From Actinomycetota bacterium (GTDB lineage Bacteria; Actinomycetota; Acidimicrobiia; Spongiisociales; UBA5794), in the NCBI GenBank assembly GCA_013151445.1, contig JAADIG010000009.1:1-41440 (forward strand): a stretch of 41,440 nt of DNA. Reading direction: 5' to 3'. Position numbers and translations under genes: made by a program. The notes under the pieces were generated by a model. It was given only the letters and a program-made list of their open reading frames with translations, did no database searches and was not told the DNA's origin. Below are positions 8,469 through 16,835 of this stretch, piece by piece; the first letter of the stretch is position 1, and each line of letters starts with the position of its first letter.

Positions 8469-8929
8469 GTCCTCACCCTTCCGGCAGCTTCAAGTATCGT
8501 CCGCTCACGACCCTCCATGAGCTCCGCATCGGCGTCGTCAACATGGTCGTATCCAAGCAAGTGAAGCACGCCATGTACAACCATCAGTGACATTTCATCA
8601 TCGAAGGACACCTCCTGGCTCAGTGCATTGGCCTTGACGATCTCCGGACAGATAAAGATATCGCCAATATGCACGGGAGGTCCACCGGCGATCTGCACAG
8701 GCGGATCCCCGGGAATGGCATCCTCGATGGGGAAAGAAAGGACATCGGTCGGACCGGCTTTACCCAGGTGCGTTTCGTTAAGCACCGCCATGCGCGACAC
8801 GTCGACCAACGACAGTGCCACCACCGTCTCCGCCTCCAGCCCCTCAGCCTCCATCGTGATCCCTGCCAGATCGGATAGAGGCTTGGTAGGAATGGGGTCG
8901 TCTTGGTCGTCGGTTACCAGGACTGTCAC
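8465..8929 (-). CDS. ybeY: Endoribonuclease YbeY (rRNA maturation factor)
   Basis: Zinc-dependent single-strand endoribonuclease involved in 16S rRNA 3'-end maturation and ribosome quality control. The 154-residue protein carries the family motif HGVLHLLGYDH, giving three zinc-binding histidines at residues 119, 123 and 129, and the upstream TDVLSFP segment. The start is GTG 8929, whose GTGA overlaps the pgpH stop by 4 bases; the end overlaps the CorC-like gene by 4. Its place between phoH/pgpH and era is the conserved order seen in many bacteria. Confidence 0.95.
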   Translation of the reverse strand: MTVLVTDDQDDPIPTKPLSDLAGITMEAEGLEAETVVALSLVDVSRMAVLNETHLGKAGPTDVLSFPIEDAIPGDPPVQIAGGPPVHIGDIFICPEIVKANALSQEVSFDDEMSLMVVHGVLHLLGYDHVDDADAELMEGRERTILEAAGRVRT

Positions 8930-11208
8930 GAGGAGTCCTCCGCCATGGTTGGGAACCCGGGGTATGAAACGCGAGTGTGGTAATAACCGACGAGGGCATC
9001 GACGATCGCACGTTTCACAGTCGTCAGGTCACCGAAGGTAAGGTCCGCCTCGTCAAGCTGCCCGTCGTCAAGCTTTTCGTTGACGATCGCTTCGACGAGT
9101 TTTGTCAGCGATTCTTCGGTCGGATCCTCATGCATGGCTGCGGCACGGGTCGCTCCCTCGACGGCGTCACACAACATCAGGATCGCAAGTTCTTTCCGTT
9201 TCGGCTTCACGCCTTCGTGCCGGAACAGCGATGCATCGACGTTCGGGTCGGCTTCGAGGGCCTGGTGGTAGAAGTACCGCATCAGACCACAACCGTGGTG
9301 CATCCGGATACCGTCCACAATCTCGGTGGGGAGTCGAAACTCACGCGCAAGCCGCAGGCCATCGGTCACGTGTCGCCGAATGATCGCCGCGGACGACACC
9401 GGGTCGAGACGGTCATGGGGGTTCGAAACGCCGAATTGGTTCTCGATAAAGAACCGAGGGTTCTCCGTCTTGCCGAGGTCGTGATAGTACGCGGCGGCCT
9501 GGGCGAGCAGCGGGTTCGCCCCGATCTCGCGGGCGGCCTTGCCTGCCAACGTTCCGACCAGGATCGAATGGTTGAACGTCCCCGGAGCCCGCTCCTCGAT
9601 GAGGCGCAGAGCTGGGTGGTTCCTGTCCGTGAGGTCGAGCAACGTCAGTGTCGTAGTGACACGGAAGATGGTTTCGAAGAACGATACGAGGCCCTGGGCG
9701 ATGAGTCCCGCGATGACACCACCGAGGAATGCAAACAGCGCACCCGTCCAGCGACGGTCGTCACCGTAAAAGAGCCACGCCGTTGCGAAGCCGAGTGGAG
9801 ACAACACAACGGTCGCCTGTGCAATTGCGAGACGTAGTTCCCGGCGCGATGACACTGCTGACACAAAAGCTACGGGCACGACGGTTGCGGCCGCCGCATA
9901 CAGGGTGAGGGCAACATCGCCGGTGCTCACCGCAGTAAAGGTTGCCATCGGTACGGCCATGAGAACTGCGGTGCGCGGGTCGTAGAGGATCGCAGCGATG
10001 TAACCGAACATCATCGCCGGGATCAGGAAACCGGTCGTCGGGTCGTCGGTCGTAAGGATGCCGGGGACACGCGATGCCGCGGCAGCGAGCACGAGCAGCG
10101 TACCGAGCAGCGCAAAGTGTTTCGGCTTGGACCACTGTGTCGGGGCCAGCCGCCATAGGAAGAATGCTGCGAGCATGACTGCCAGCGCCCCCAAAGAGGA
10201 GACTGCGAGACGGTTGGCACCAACCTCGGGGATGTTCAATCCAAGCTTCTCAATCGCGGCGAGTTGGACCTGGGTGATCGGTTCACCCTGGTTCACGATC
10301 GGTGCGTCCTCAAAGAACCGCTCCAACACGGGTTCAACTTTGGCCCGAGCGGCATCGCGAGCCGCCTTGGTTGCTTCTTCGTCGACGAAACTGTTGACGA
10401 CCAGGGAACGTTCAATGATGCGCGCCGCAGCACTCGAAGTCGCCGCATTCTCCTCTTCGGTAAGACCAGTGATAAAGATCGACGGAGGGTCTTCAAGGAT
10501 CGTGTTGCGCAACGACTGGAGAGCCGATGGCGACTTGATCTCCTCCCGGAAATAACGATCGAGGGCGGTTTCGACCATGTTCTGGACTTGCAGCAGATAG
10601 GACTGGCCCTCGCCAAGCGCCGCCTTCTCGAGATCGGCGTTATGCAGAGGTACCAGGATCCGGATCGCGTCCTCGAAGGTCCGGAACGATTCCACGACGG
10701 TGTCGATCTGTTCCTCAATCGTCGGCGGGGGCACCACGGTTGTTGTCGTCGTGCTGGTCGATGTCGTCGATGAAGTTGATGACGTTGTTGGTCCGGGATC
10801 CTCTGGAGGTACCGTGGTGGTCTCCCCATCGACCGGCGGCTCCGTCTGATCCGGGGGCGGTTCGGTCGTTGTCGGCACCTCGGAAGGTATCACGACCGTC
10901 GGGGCGACCTTACGAATCTGGTCAAATAGTGCCTGAACGCTGTTCCGATTCTCCAGGCTCGTATCACGTGCATAAATCGCCGGGACGTTGTTCTCTTCGA
11001 AAACTCGCTGCTCTTCGGTCTTTATCTCGTCGGGGACCTCAATGGAGCGTGGCGCGATGTAGTCCTGGGGAGATGGCTGGCCGATAACGAGTTCGACGGG
11101 TGGCTGGATCCCGACGCGACCAACAACAAGCACGATTGCGACAAGGACAACAGTGACCGCGATGGTGAGGAGGTTCAACAGGACTGGACGACTCGCAAAT
11201 CGACTCAT
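8926..11208 (-). CDS. pgpH: PgpH-type 7TM-HD phosphodiesterase (predicted cyclic-di-AMP hydrolase)
   Basis: Membrane enzyme predicted to hydrolyse c-di-AMP, a messenger linked to potassium and osmotic control. The order is: N-terminal TM (about 10-30); an extracellular 7TMR-HDED-like domain (about 40-330) holding a Thr/Ser/Pro-rich stretch at about 108-162; several membrane helices (about 335-525); then a cytoplasmic HD domain with H547, YYHDLGKTENPRFF (HD at 576-577), RRH at 611-613, MHHG at 636-639 and LCDAVEGA (D681). These match the metal ligands of HD phosphodiesterases. Bacillus and Listeria PgpH have the same layout. Genes overlap by 4 bases on both sides (phoH, ybeY). The substrate is inferred from family. 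Confidence 0.93.
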   Translation of the reverse strand: MSRFASRPVLLNLLTIAVTVVLVAIVLVVGRVGIQPPVELVIGQPSPQDYIAPRSIEVPDEIKTEEQRVFEENNVPAIYARDTSLENRNSVQALFDQIRKVAPTVVIPSEVPTTTEPPPDQTEPPVDGETTTVPPEDPGPTTSSTSSTTSTSTTTTTVVPPPTIEEQIDTVVESFRTFEDAIRILVPLHNADLEKAALGEGQSYLLQVQNMVETALDRYFREEIKSPSALQSLRNTILEDPPSIFITGLTEEENAATSSAAARIIERSLVVNSFVDEEATKAARDAARAKVEPVLERFFEDAPIVNQGEPITQVQLAAIEKLGLNIPEVGANRLAVSSLGALAVMLAAFFLWRLAPTQWSKPKHFALLGTLLVLAAAASRVPGILTTDDPTTGFLIPAMMFGYIAAILYDPRTAVLMAVPMATFTAVSTGDVALTLYAAAATVVPVAFVSAVSSRRELRLAIAQATVVLSPLGFATAWLFYGDDRRWTGALFAFLGGVIAGLIAQGLVSFFETIFRVTTTLTLLDLTDRNHPALRLIEERAPGTFNHSILVGTLAGKAAREIGANPLLAQAAAYYHDLGKTENPRFFIENQFGVSNPHDRLDPVSSAAIIRRHVTDGLRLAREFRLPTEIVDGIRMHHGCGLMRYFYHQALEADPNVDASLFRHEGVKPKRKELAILMLCDAVEGATRAAAMHEDPTEESLTKLVEAIVNEKLDDGQLDEADLTFGDLTTVKRAIVDALVGYYHTRVSYPGFPTMAEDSS

Positions 11209-12260
11209 GCGCGTCGCTCCCGGCGATCTCTGTTGGCATCATGGTGTTCGTAGGCATCAACGATATCAGCAACGATTCGGTTGCGCACCACATCCTTGGC
11301 ACTGAGATGAGTGAACTCGACACCGTCGACACCGGTGAGAATCCGTTCGACAACACGCAGGCCCGATGGTCGGCTGTTCTGGAGGTCGATCTGGGTGACA
11401 TCACCCGTGATCACCATCTTCGAGTTGAATCCAAGACGCGTTAGAAACATCTTCATTTGCTCGGGTGTCGTGTTCTGCGCCTCGTCAAGCACGACGAAGG
11501 CGTCGTTCAGCGTGCGCCCACGCATGTAGGCAAGCGGTGCGACCTCGATCGCTCCCTTTTCCATCAGGTCGTGGGTTTCATCCGGACCGAGCATCTCAAA
11601 CATTGCGTCATAGAGGGGGCGCATGTAGGGGTCGATCTTGGCGGCAAGATCGCCGGGGAGGAAGCCCAATCGCTCCCCCGCCTCCACGGCTGGACGGGCG
11701 AGAATCAGTCGTCGAACAGTTCCCGTCAAGAAAGCTTCGATCGCACACGCCATTGCGAGATAGGTCTTGCCTGAACCAGCGGGTCCGATTCCGAACACGA
11801 GGGTGTTTCCCCGAATGGAATCCACGTATTTCTTCTGCCCAAACGTCTTTGGTCGGACGACCTTACCGCGCCCAACTCGGATCGTCTCGGTGAACACACC
11901 CGACGGCGACGGTACATCCTGCAGCACAAGACCCACGACACGATCCACCCGGTCCGCGTTAAGGCCCTGTCCTTCTTGCACAAGAATGAGTAACTCGTCG
12001 AGAGCGATACGAGACTTGTCGACATCGCGCTCGGGTCCCGACAGCGTTATTTCGTTCCCGCGCGCGACGACGGTCACCAGCGGAAAAGCCTTCTCCACGA
12101 GACGTAGCCACGCATCGTGCTCGCCGAGAAGGTCCACCATGAGTTGATTGCTTGTAACAAGCAATGTAGAACGACTATCTACGGACGATGGCACCGAACG
12201 TTGGAACTCCGAATCGCGGACAGGAACACGCATCAACAGCGGATCAAAGACCGCTGACAA
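11205..12260 (-). CDS. phoH: PhoH-like ATPase
   Basis: P-loop ATPase of the PhoH (YbeZ) family, often next to ybeY and thought to act in RNA metabolism. The 351-residue protein has an N-terminal region with ARGNEITLSG, then the ATPase: Walker A GPAGSGKT, LARPAVEAGERLGFLPGD, Walker B VVLDEAQNTTPEQMK, and TGDVTQIDL. TTG 12260 is used here because AGGA lies 5 bases upstream; ATG 12233 (MRVPVRDSEF) is a good alternative, and the conserved part begins later in either case. A -10-like TATACT lies at 12276-12271 on this strand. It begins a run of five genes linked by 4-base overlaps. Confidence 0.93.
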   Translation of the reverse strand: MSAVFDPLLMRVPVRDSEFQRSVPSSVDSRSTLLVTSNQLMVDLLGEHDAWLRLVEKAFPLVTVVARGNEITLSGPERDVDKSRIALDELLILVQEGQGLNADRVDRVVGLVLQDVPSPSGVFTETIRVGRGKVVRPKTFGQKKYVDSIRGNTLVFGIGPAGSGKTYLAMACAIEAFLTGTVRRLILARPAVEAGERLGFLPGDLAAKIDPYMRPLYDAMFEMLGPDETHDLMEKGAIEVAPLAYMRGRTLNDAFVVLDEAQNTTPEQMKMFLTRLGFNSKMVITGDVTQIDLQNSRPSGLRVVERILTGVDGVEFTHLSAKDVVRNRIVADIVDAYEHHDANRDRRERRA

Positions 12261-12270
12261 GCGAGTCCTG

Positions 12271-12276
12271 AGTATA
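12271..12276 (-). promoter_or_regulatory. phoH: Candidate -10 box for the phoH-pgpH-ybeY-corC-era operon
   Basis: TATACT on the minus strand, about 11 bases before the TTG start and flanked by a GAGTC/GACTC inverted repeat. A -35-like TGTTCA lies 17 bases upstream. The matches are moderate, so this is only a candidate. Confidence 0.35.
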
Positions 12277-12319
12277 CCCCGACTCTGAAACGGTGAACAG
12301 ACGAGAATTCGTCAAACCG

Positions 12320-12793
12320 CTACGTCGCCTTGACACCGAGCTCGGTGAGGTGATCGTTGAAGTCCGCCGGAGAGCGATTCAACATCAGCGCCAGCGTGCG
12401 GAGATCGTCGGCGCGGATCGTAAGTACCTTGCCGTTGTAGTCCTGGCGCAACGACTGGATCCCGCGTAAGAAACGTTCGATAACGATGGAGTCCTCACCG
12501 GTGAGGTCGTCCATCTTGTTGAGGTCAATCGTGATACCGGTGACGTCGGCCTTGATAGCGGTCGGGTCGACGCCCTCTTCTGACGGCAGAAACTGAAGCA
12601 TGGGAACGTTGTAGAACTCAGACAGCTTGCGGAGGCGCGGCAAAGACAGGCTTCGCTCGCCGCGCTCATAGGCGCCGAGCACGGCTGCCTTGAACTCCTG
12701 CTCGGAGATCCTCTGAACATCCTGCAGCGATAAACCGCGTTGTTTGCGAATAGATCGCAGGCGGCTTCCCACTTGCTCGTTATATGTCGACAC
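12320..12793 (-). CDS. bldD: BldD-type XRE regulator with c-di-GMP-binding signature
   Basis: Transcription factor resembling Streptomyces BldD, which represses developmental genes when c-di-GMP holds it as a dimer. The 157-residue protein has an XRE helix-turn-helix at about 8-62 (GSRLRSIRKQRGLSLQDVQ, AYERGERSLSLPRL) and a C-terminal domain with SLRQDYNGKVLTIRADDLRT. The latter contains R116-x-D118, eight residues, then R127-x-x-D130, the RXD-X8-RXXD c-di-GMP motif known from BldD. The start is GTG 12793 with AAGGAG 5 bases upstream. It lies between rsmE and phoH in the same direction but has a 104-base leader of its own. Most likely a true BldD orthologue, though the regulon here is unknown. 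Confidence 0.9.
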   Translation of the reverse strand: MSTYNEQVGSRLRSIRKQRGLSLQDVQRISEQEFKAAVLGAYERGERSLSLPRLRKLSEFYNVPMLQFLPSEEGVDPTAIKADVTGITIDLNKMDDLTGEDSIVIERFLRGIQSLRQDYNGKVLTIRADDLRTLALMLNRSPADFNDHLTELGVKAT

Positions 12794-12808
12794 GTCTACT
12801 CCTTAGCC

Positions 12809-12823
12809 AATACGCAGAGTAAC
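12809..12823 (-). promoter_or_regulatory. bldD: Candidate BldD box in front of bldD (autoregulation)
   Basis: On the minus strand the site reads GTTACTCTGCGTATT. Against the published BldD consensus nTnACnCWGnGTnAn it matches 8 of 9 fixed positions. It lies between the ribosome-binding site (12804-12799) and upstream sequence, where bound protein would block bldD expression. Streptomyces bldD is known to repress itself. Confidence 0.5.
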
Positions 12824-12897
12824 ACGAAAGAACGCTCAGCGTGGTGGCCATTTTAGTCTGCACATACGTGGGAGTGATGCATTTCCGGTTTTGCCCC

Positions 12898-13557
12898 TCA
12901 GGACGCCCGAGAGCGGAGGATGGCGAGCGCAGCAATCGCGGCCGTTTCAGTTCGCAAAACTGCGTGCGAGAACCGGACCTTCGGATACCCATCCACGCCA
13001 TCCGTCGGACCCCAACCACCTTCGGGGCCAATCAGTATGGTCAACGTCGATCCGGTATCACCACCGTCGAGGGGTGCTCCCGCCTGGTCGCCGACGACCG
13101 TCGCATCGGTACCGCCGAGATCCGAGATTGGTCTGAGGGCGGCGCCGATGATCGGAACGTAACCGCCGCGTGACTGCTCGACGGCACCATTCGTCCACGC
13201 CTCGAGCTTGGACCGACTGGGCACGCGGCCCTCACCGTATTGGGTCCTGACCCATATGATTTCGTCGACACCGAGCTCGACAACCTTCTCGACAAGAAAC
13301 CGCAGGCGATCGGTCGACCTGGGTGGTGCCACCGCGAGAGTGACGCGGGGCAACGGACGTTCGACCAGTGTCTCGTCACCACGAACAACCACACCGAACT
13401 CGTAACGACCCTCCCCGACGATCCCCGACCCATCGGTGTAGGAGACGGTACCCCCCTCCGCGATGCGCAACACTTTCGAAAGATGGGACCGCTGGGTATC
13501 CGTGAGCACACCGACCTGGCGATCAAAACGAACAACGAGATGAGGAACATGCTTCAT
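12898..13557 (-). CDS. rsmE: 16S rRNA (uracil1498-N3)-methyltransferase RsmE
   Basis: SAM-dependent SPOUT methyltransferase that modifies U1498 of 16S rRNA. The 219-residue protein has an N-terminal PUA-like part (HLVVRFDRQVGVLTDTQRSHLSKVLRI) and the SPOUT knot at the C-terminus with LIGPEGGW and VLRTETAAIAALAI, which form the cofactor pocket. Central motifs include RFLVEKVVELGVDEI and the RSKLEAW-type segment. It starts 2 bases after the dnaJ stop, so it is translated from the hrcA-dnaJ transcript, a common arrangement. Confidence 0.95.
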   Translation of the reverse strand: MKHVPHLVVRFDRQVGVLTDTQRSHLSKVLRIAEGGTVSYTDGSGIVGEGRYEFGVVVRGDETLVERPLPRVTLAVAPPRSTDRLRFLVEKVVELGVDEIIWVRTQYGEGRVPSRSKLEAWTNGAVEQSRGGYVPIIGAALRPISDLGGTDATVVGDQAGAPLDGGDTGSTLTILIGPEGGWGPTDGVDGYPKVRFSHAVLRTETAAIAALAILRSRAS

Positions 13558-13559
13558 GA

Positions 13560-14645
13560 CTAGGACCAGCGACGTTTCCGCTTTTTCGGCCGAGCAGTGT
13601 CCTCTCCCCGGATCGCTGCGAGCTGTTCAAGGATTTCCCGTTCCTTGTCGGACACCTCAACCGGGACATCGACGTTCACCGTGATGAACAGATCTCCAAG
13701 CCCACGTCGTCGCAGCTGTGGCATGCCGTAGCGTTGCATCCGAAAAACAGTACCGGATGCTGTCCCCATCGGAACATCGAGGTCCGTCTCTCCTTCGAGG
13801 AGCGGCACCGAGATGGTCGCTCCGAGGACGGCCTGCGAGTAGCTGATGGTCGCCTGGTGGTGTAGGTCGGCGCCGTTGCGCTCAAAGCGTTCGTCCGGTG
13901 TGACCCGAACCTCGACGTAGAGATCCCCCGGTGGTGATCCGATCTCACCGGCACCTCCTCTTCCTGTGAGACGTAGGCGTGTGCCGTTGTCCACGCCCGC
14001 CGGCACTTCGACCATCACGGTGCGCTCCTGGTCTGTCCGTCCGTAACCGTGGCATGTCGTGCACGGGTCATCAACGGTACGTCCACGGCCGTTGCAGGTC
14101 GAGCACTGCACTGTTGTCAACATGGCTCCAAGCAGGGTGTTCCGCTGCACCTGGACTTGTCCGCGGCCACCGCAGGTGGAGCACGTCACCAGGCCGGATC
14201 CCTCGGCCGCACCGGAGCCGTCGCACACCTCGCAGGATGTCGGTGCAACGTAGACAACCTCGCGTGACACACCGACGGATGCCTCGACCAAGGTGAGATC
14301 AACCAGGATACCGACGTCGGAGCCGCGGGCTGTTCGTTGTCCAACTCCACCGAACCCACCAAAACCCTGACCACCGAAAAACTGTGACAGGATCTCATCG
14401 AGACCGCCAAAGTTGGAGAAAAGGTCCCCGGCGCCAAGTGTCTCTCCCCGGTCATAGCGGGCACGTTTGCTCGCGTCGGAGAGCACTTCGTACGCCTCGG
14501 CGACACCGCGGAACCGCTCCTCGGCGGTGGGGTCGTCCGGATGGGCGTCGGGGTGAGACTCTCGAGCGAGTTTGCGGAATGCCCGCTTGATTTCTTCGGC
14601 CGACGCATCGCGCGCGACACCGAGTATCTCGTAGTAGTCCTTCAT
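13560..14645 (-). CDS. dnaJ: Chaperone DnaJ (Hsp40)
   Basis: Co-chaperone that delivers unfolded substrates to DnaK and stimulates its ATPase. The 361-residue protein has a J domain with HPD at 31-33, a Gly/Phe-rich linker ([23 protein letters not shown]), then four zinc-finger repeats ([32 protein letters not shown]) and C-terminal substrate-binding domains. All four CxxCxGxG repeats are intact, so this is a full type I DnaJ. It lies 6 bases after hrcA with no dnaK or grpE nearby, and is probably a second dnaJ under HrcA control, as in other Actinobacteria. Confidence 0.97.
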   Translation of the reverse strand: MKDYYEILGVARDASAEEIKRAFRKLARESHPDAHPDDPTAEERFRGVAEAYEVLSDASKRARYDRGETLGAGDLFSNFGGLDEILSQFFGGQGFGGFGGVGQRTARGSDVGILVDLTLVEASVGVSREVVYVAPTSCEVCDGSGAAEGSGLVTCSTCGGRGQVQVQRNTLLGAMLTTVQCSTCNGRGRTVDDPCTTCHGYGRTDQERTVMVEVPAGVDNGTRLRLTGRGGAGEIGSPPGDLYVEVRVTPDERFERNGADLHHQATISYSQAVLGATISVPLLEGETDLDVPMGTASGTVFRMQRYGMPQLRRRGLGDLFITVNVDVPVEVSDKEREILEQLAAIRGEDTARPKKRKRRWS

Positions 14646-14651
14646 GCGAAA

Positions 14652-15647
14652 TTATGAGCCGAGCTGTTCGGCCAGCCCCTCTCCAATTTCTTCGACGACC
14701 TTGATCGTCCTTCGGTAGTTCATGCGTGTCGGCCCGATCACACCAACGTGGCCGATAGATTCGCCGGCGGCAACATAACTCGCCGAGATCACTGCGACAT
14801 CTTCGGCATCCCGATCGACTTCGATCCCGAAACGTACCGAGACCCCTTCTTCGTCACCGAGGACTTCATACACACCGTCCTGGTGGTCGAGCAACCGCAG
14901 TATCCGATGCACGTGGGCAAGGTCCTCCCACAAAGCCGCCAATTGGCTTGCACCGCCAACGTGGACCTGTGGCGATCCGGTCGCTGCCGCGGTCAACGTT
15001 TCACCAACCGTCGTTATGCAGCGCAGGACCCGTTCGGTTGCCCCGGTCTCCGCGTCGATACACAACTGGGCACCTTCAAGCACGCTGCCACCAACAAAGA
15101 CATTCTCGATGGCTGCTTCCAGCTCGCCGAGTTCGCTAGTGGACATCTCGACCGGCGTACTCACGATTTCCTGGATGACCCGCCCCGTCTTGCCTACCAG
15201 CACAAGCATGCTCGCCCCTGAAGAAAGCGGTACGACGTGCGACCCGACCACGATCTCACTCGCAAACCCCGGCCCGATGACAACTGCGGGGAGCCTCGTG
15301 ATATCGGAGAGCAACCCGGAGGTCTCCTTCAACAGGTCGCTGAGTTCTCGGTTCACCTTCGAGAAGAAACCATCAATGCGGGCCCTTGTCGAACTCCGGA
15401 GGGTTGCCGGTGACCGATGGTCGACGTAGTAGCGATAGCCCTGCTCCGTCGGAACCCGCCCCGCCGACGTATGCGGCTGGGAGACAAAACCGTACGACTC
15501 AAGACGCGCCAAATCATTCCTAATAGTGGCAGACGACACCTCGAGCTTGCTATGCGCGAGGACGGCCGCCGACGAGACGGGACCACCCGTACGAATGTAC
15601 TCCTCAATGAGGGCCTCAAGAACTTTGGCGCGACGGTTATCAAGCAT
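14652..15647 (-). CDS. hrcA: Heat-inducible transcription repressor HrcA
   Basis: Repressor of heat-shock genes that binds CIRCE inverted repeats; its activity depends on the GroEL system. The 331-residue protein has an N-terminal winged helix (RAKVLEALIEEYIRTGGPVSS, SSATIRNDLARLESYGF, QPHTSAGRVPTEQGYRYYVD) and a C-terminal GAF-like dimerisation domain (PVVIGPGFASEIV-like region, GHVGVIGPTRMNYRRTIKVVE). ATG 15647 is the first codon of the homologous region. A near-consensus CIRCE lies only 9 bases upstream, overlapping a -35/-10 pair, so the gene is probably self-repressed and its mRNA nearly leaderless. Confidence 0.96.
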   Translation of the reverse strand: MLDNRRAKVLEALIEEYIRTGGPVSSAAVLAHSKLEVSSATIRNDLARLESYGFVSQPHTSAGRVPTEQGYRYYVDHRSPATLRSSTRARIDGFFSKVNRELSDLLKETSGLLSDITRLPAVVIGPGFASEIVVGSHVVPLSSGASMLVLVGKTGRVIQEIVSTPVEMSTSELGELEAAIENVFVGGSVLEGAQLCIDAETGATERVLRCITTVGETLTAAATGSPQVHVGGASQLAALWEDLAHVHRILRLLDHQDGVYEVLGDEEGVSVRFGIEVDRDAEDVAVISASYVAAGESIGHVGVIGPTRMNYRRTIKVVEEIGEGLAEQLGS

Positions 15648-15656
15648 GTGACGATT

Positions 15657-15683
15657 TTAGCAGTCGTCGGGTGAGAGTGATAA
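15657..15683 (-). promoter_or_regulatory. hrcA: CIRCE operator overlapping the hrcA promoter and the hemW stop codon
   Basis: On the plus strand: TTAGCAGTC, 9 bases, GAGTGATAA. The CIRCE consensus is TTAGCACTC-N9-GAGTGCTAA, so 16 of 18 positions match. On the minus strand a -35-like TTATCA (15683-15678) and a -10-like TAAAAT (15659-15654) are 18 bases apart and lie almost wholly inside it. The TTA at its left end is the hemW stop codon (TAA on the coding strand). Confidence 0.85.
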
Positions 15684-16835
15684 GACGCTCCGCGCCACCG
15701 TGTCGGTAAGCAGCGGTGTGGTCACTACCAGACGTTCGTTGATGACCTCGACAAGGCCTGCCCCAAGGTACCGCTGTCCATCGGAAGTGGCGAGAAACCG
15801 AACGACCGTTTCGTCAACGGCGACACCCGCCATGCGCCGCAGGCCGAGAAAGAGCCGCTCGATACGGTAGTCGTGGTGTTCGGAGCGTTCCGTACCAGCC
15901 CACGGTCGTTTCCCATCGGTGACGAGCTCCACGTACTTCTCGATCCGACGCACATTGCGGTACCTCATGGCGTCGCGGTGTCCATGTGCACCTACGCCGA
16001 ACCCCAAATACTCGCCCTGTGCCCACGTCGAAAGGTTGTAAATACAGTGATGGCCGGGGCGTGCATAGTTGGAGACCTCGTACTGCACGAGACCCGCCTG
16101 CGCCGCGAGCAGCTGGGTAAGTTCGTATTTGTCGGCCTGGTCATCCTGATCGGGTGCCGGGCCACCGGCGGCTACCTCACGTGACAACGCGGTCCCGCGC
16201 TCGACGGTGAGCCCGTATGCAGAGAGATGGTCAATGCCGGCCGAGAGAGTGGTCTCGGCGGTCGCCCGCCAACTCTGAAGGGACTCTGCCGGTGTGCCGA
16301 AGATCAGATCCGCACCAACCGAGAACCCGAGGTGACGGGCCCCGCTGATCGCCTGAATCGCGGCGGTCGCATCGTGGGTACGACCCAGGGACCCAAGAAT
16401 CGTCGGGTCCAGAGATTGCACACCAAAGGTGATGCGGTTGACCCCGGCGCCGCGCAGTGCTTCCCCAAACTCCTCGGTCCAGTCCTCGGGGTTGGCCTCG
16501 AGGGATATTTCGGCACCGGTGGTCACGTCTGCGATGTCTCTGACGCGACGTATGAGTTCGGCGATGAGACCCGGCTCGACCGCCGATGGGGTACCGCCAC
16601 CGAAGTTGATCGCCGAGATAGCAAACCATGGTGCCTCGCTCCTCATGTCCTGGAGGACCGCATCGACGTAGGTGCGGTGGGAAATCCTCGACTCCCCGGC
16701 GGCGACGACCGCAAAGTCGCAGTACGGGCATCGGCGCCGACAGAACGGAATATGGATGTACACCGAGCGAGTGTCCGCCAGTTCGTCCGCCAGGGTTGCG
16801 TCGTCGGGGCGGCGTGGTTCGGCGGTCACGGTCAC
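15657..16835 (-). CDS. hemW: Radical SAM protein HemW (HemN-like heme chaperone)
   Basis: Radical SAM protein of the HemN family; HemW members bind heme and deliver it to target proteins rather than acting as coproporphyrinogen dehydrogenase. The 392-residue protein has the iron-sulfur motif [10 protein letters not shown] (CxxxCxxC), [34 protein letters not shown] and the HemN C-terminal region ([21 protein letters not shown]). The start chosen is GTG 16835, overlapping the lepA TGA by 4 bases; longer frames would be antisense-like extensions inside lepA. Its 3' end carries the CIRCE operator of hrcA, which may explain the rare TTA leucine codon there. Confidence 0.93.
   Translation of the reverse strand: MTVTAEPRRPDDATLADELADTRSVYIHIPFCRRRCPYCDFAVVAAGESRISHRTYVDAVLQDMRSEAPWFAISAINFGGGTPSAVEPGLIAELIRRVRDIADVTTGAEISLEANPEDWTEEFGEALRGAGVNRITFGVQSLDPTILGSLGRTHDATAAIQAISGARHLGFSVGADLIFGTPAESLQSWRATAETTLSAGIDHLSAYGLTVERGTALSREVAAGGPAPDQDDQADKYELTQLLAAQAGLVQYEVSNYARPGHHCIYNLSTWAQGEYLGFGVGAHGHRDAMRYRNVRRIEKYVELVTDGKRPWAGTERSEHHDYRIERLFLGLRRMAGVAVDETVVRFLATSDGQRYLGAGLVEVINERLVVTTPLLTDTVARSVLSLSPDDC

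Noticed and set aside
12261-12319. Intrinsic terminator between bldD and phoH
   Set aside because: phoH ends of both genes face the same way and the inverted GAGTC/GACTC has no T tract; it fits a promoter region better.
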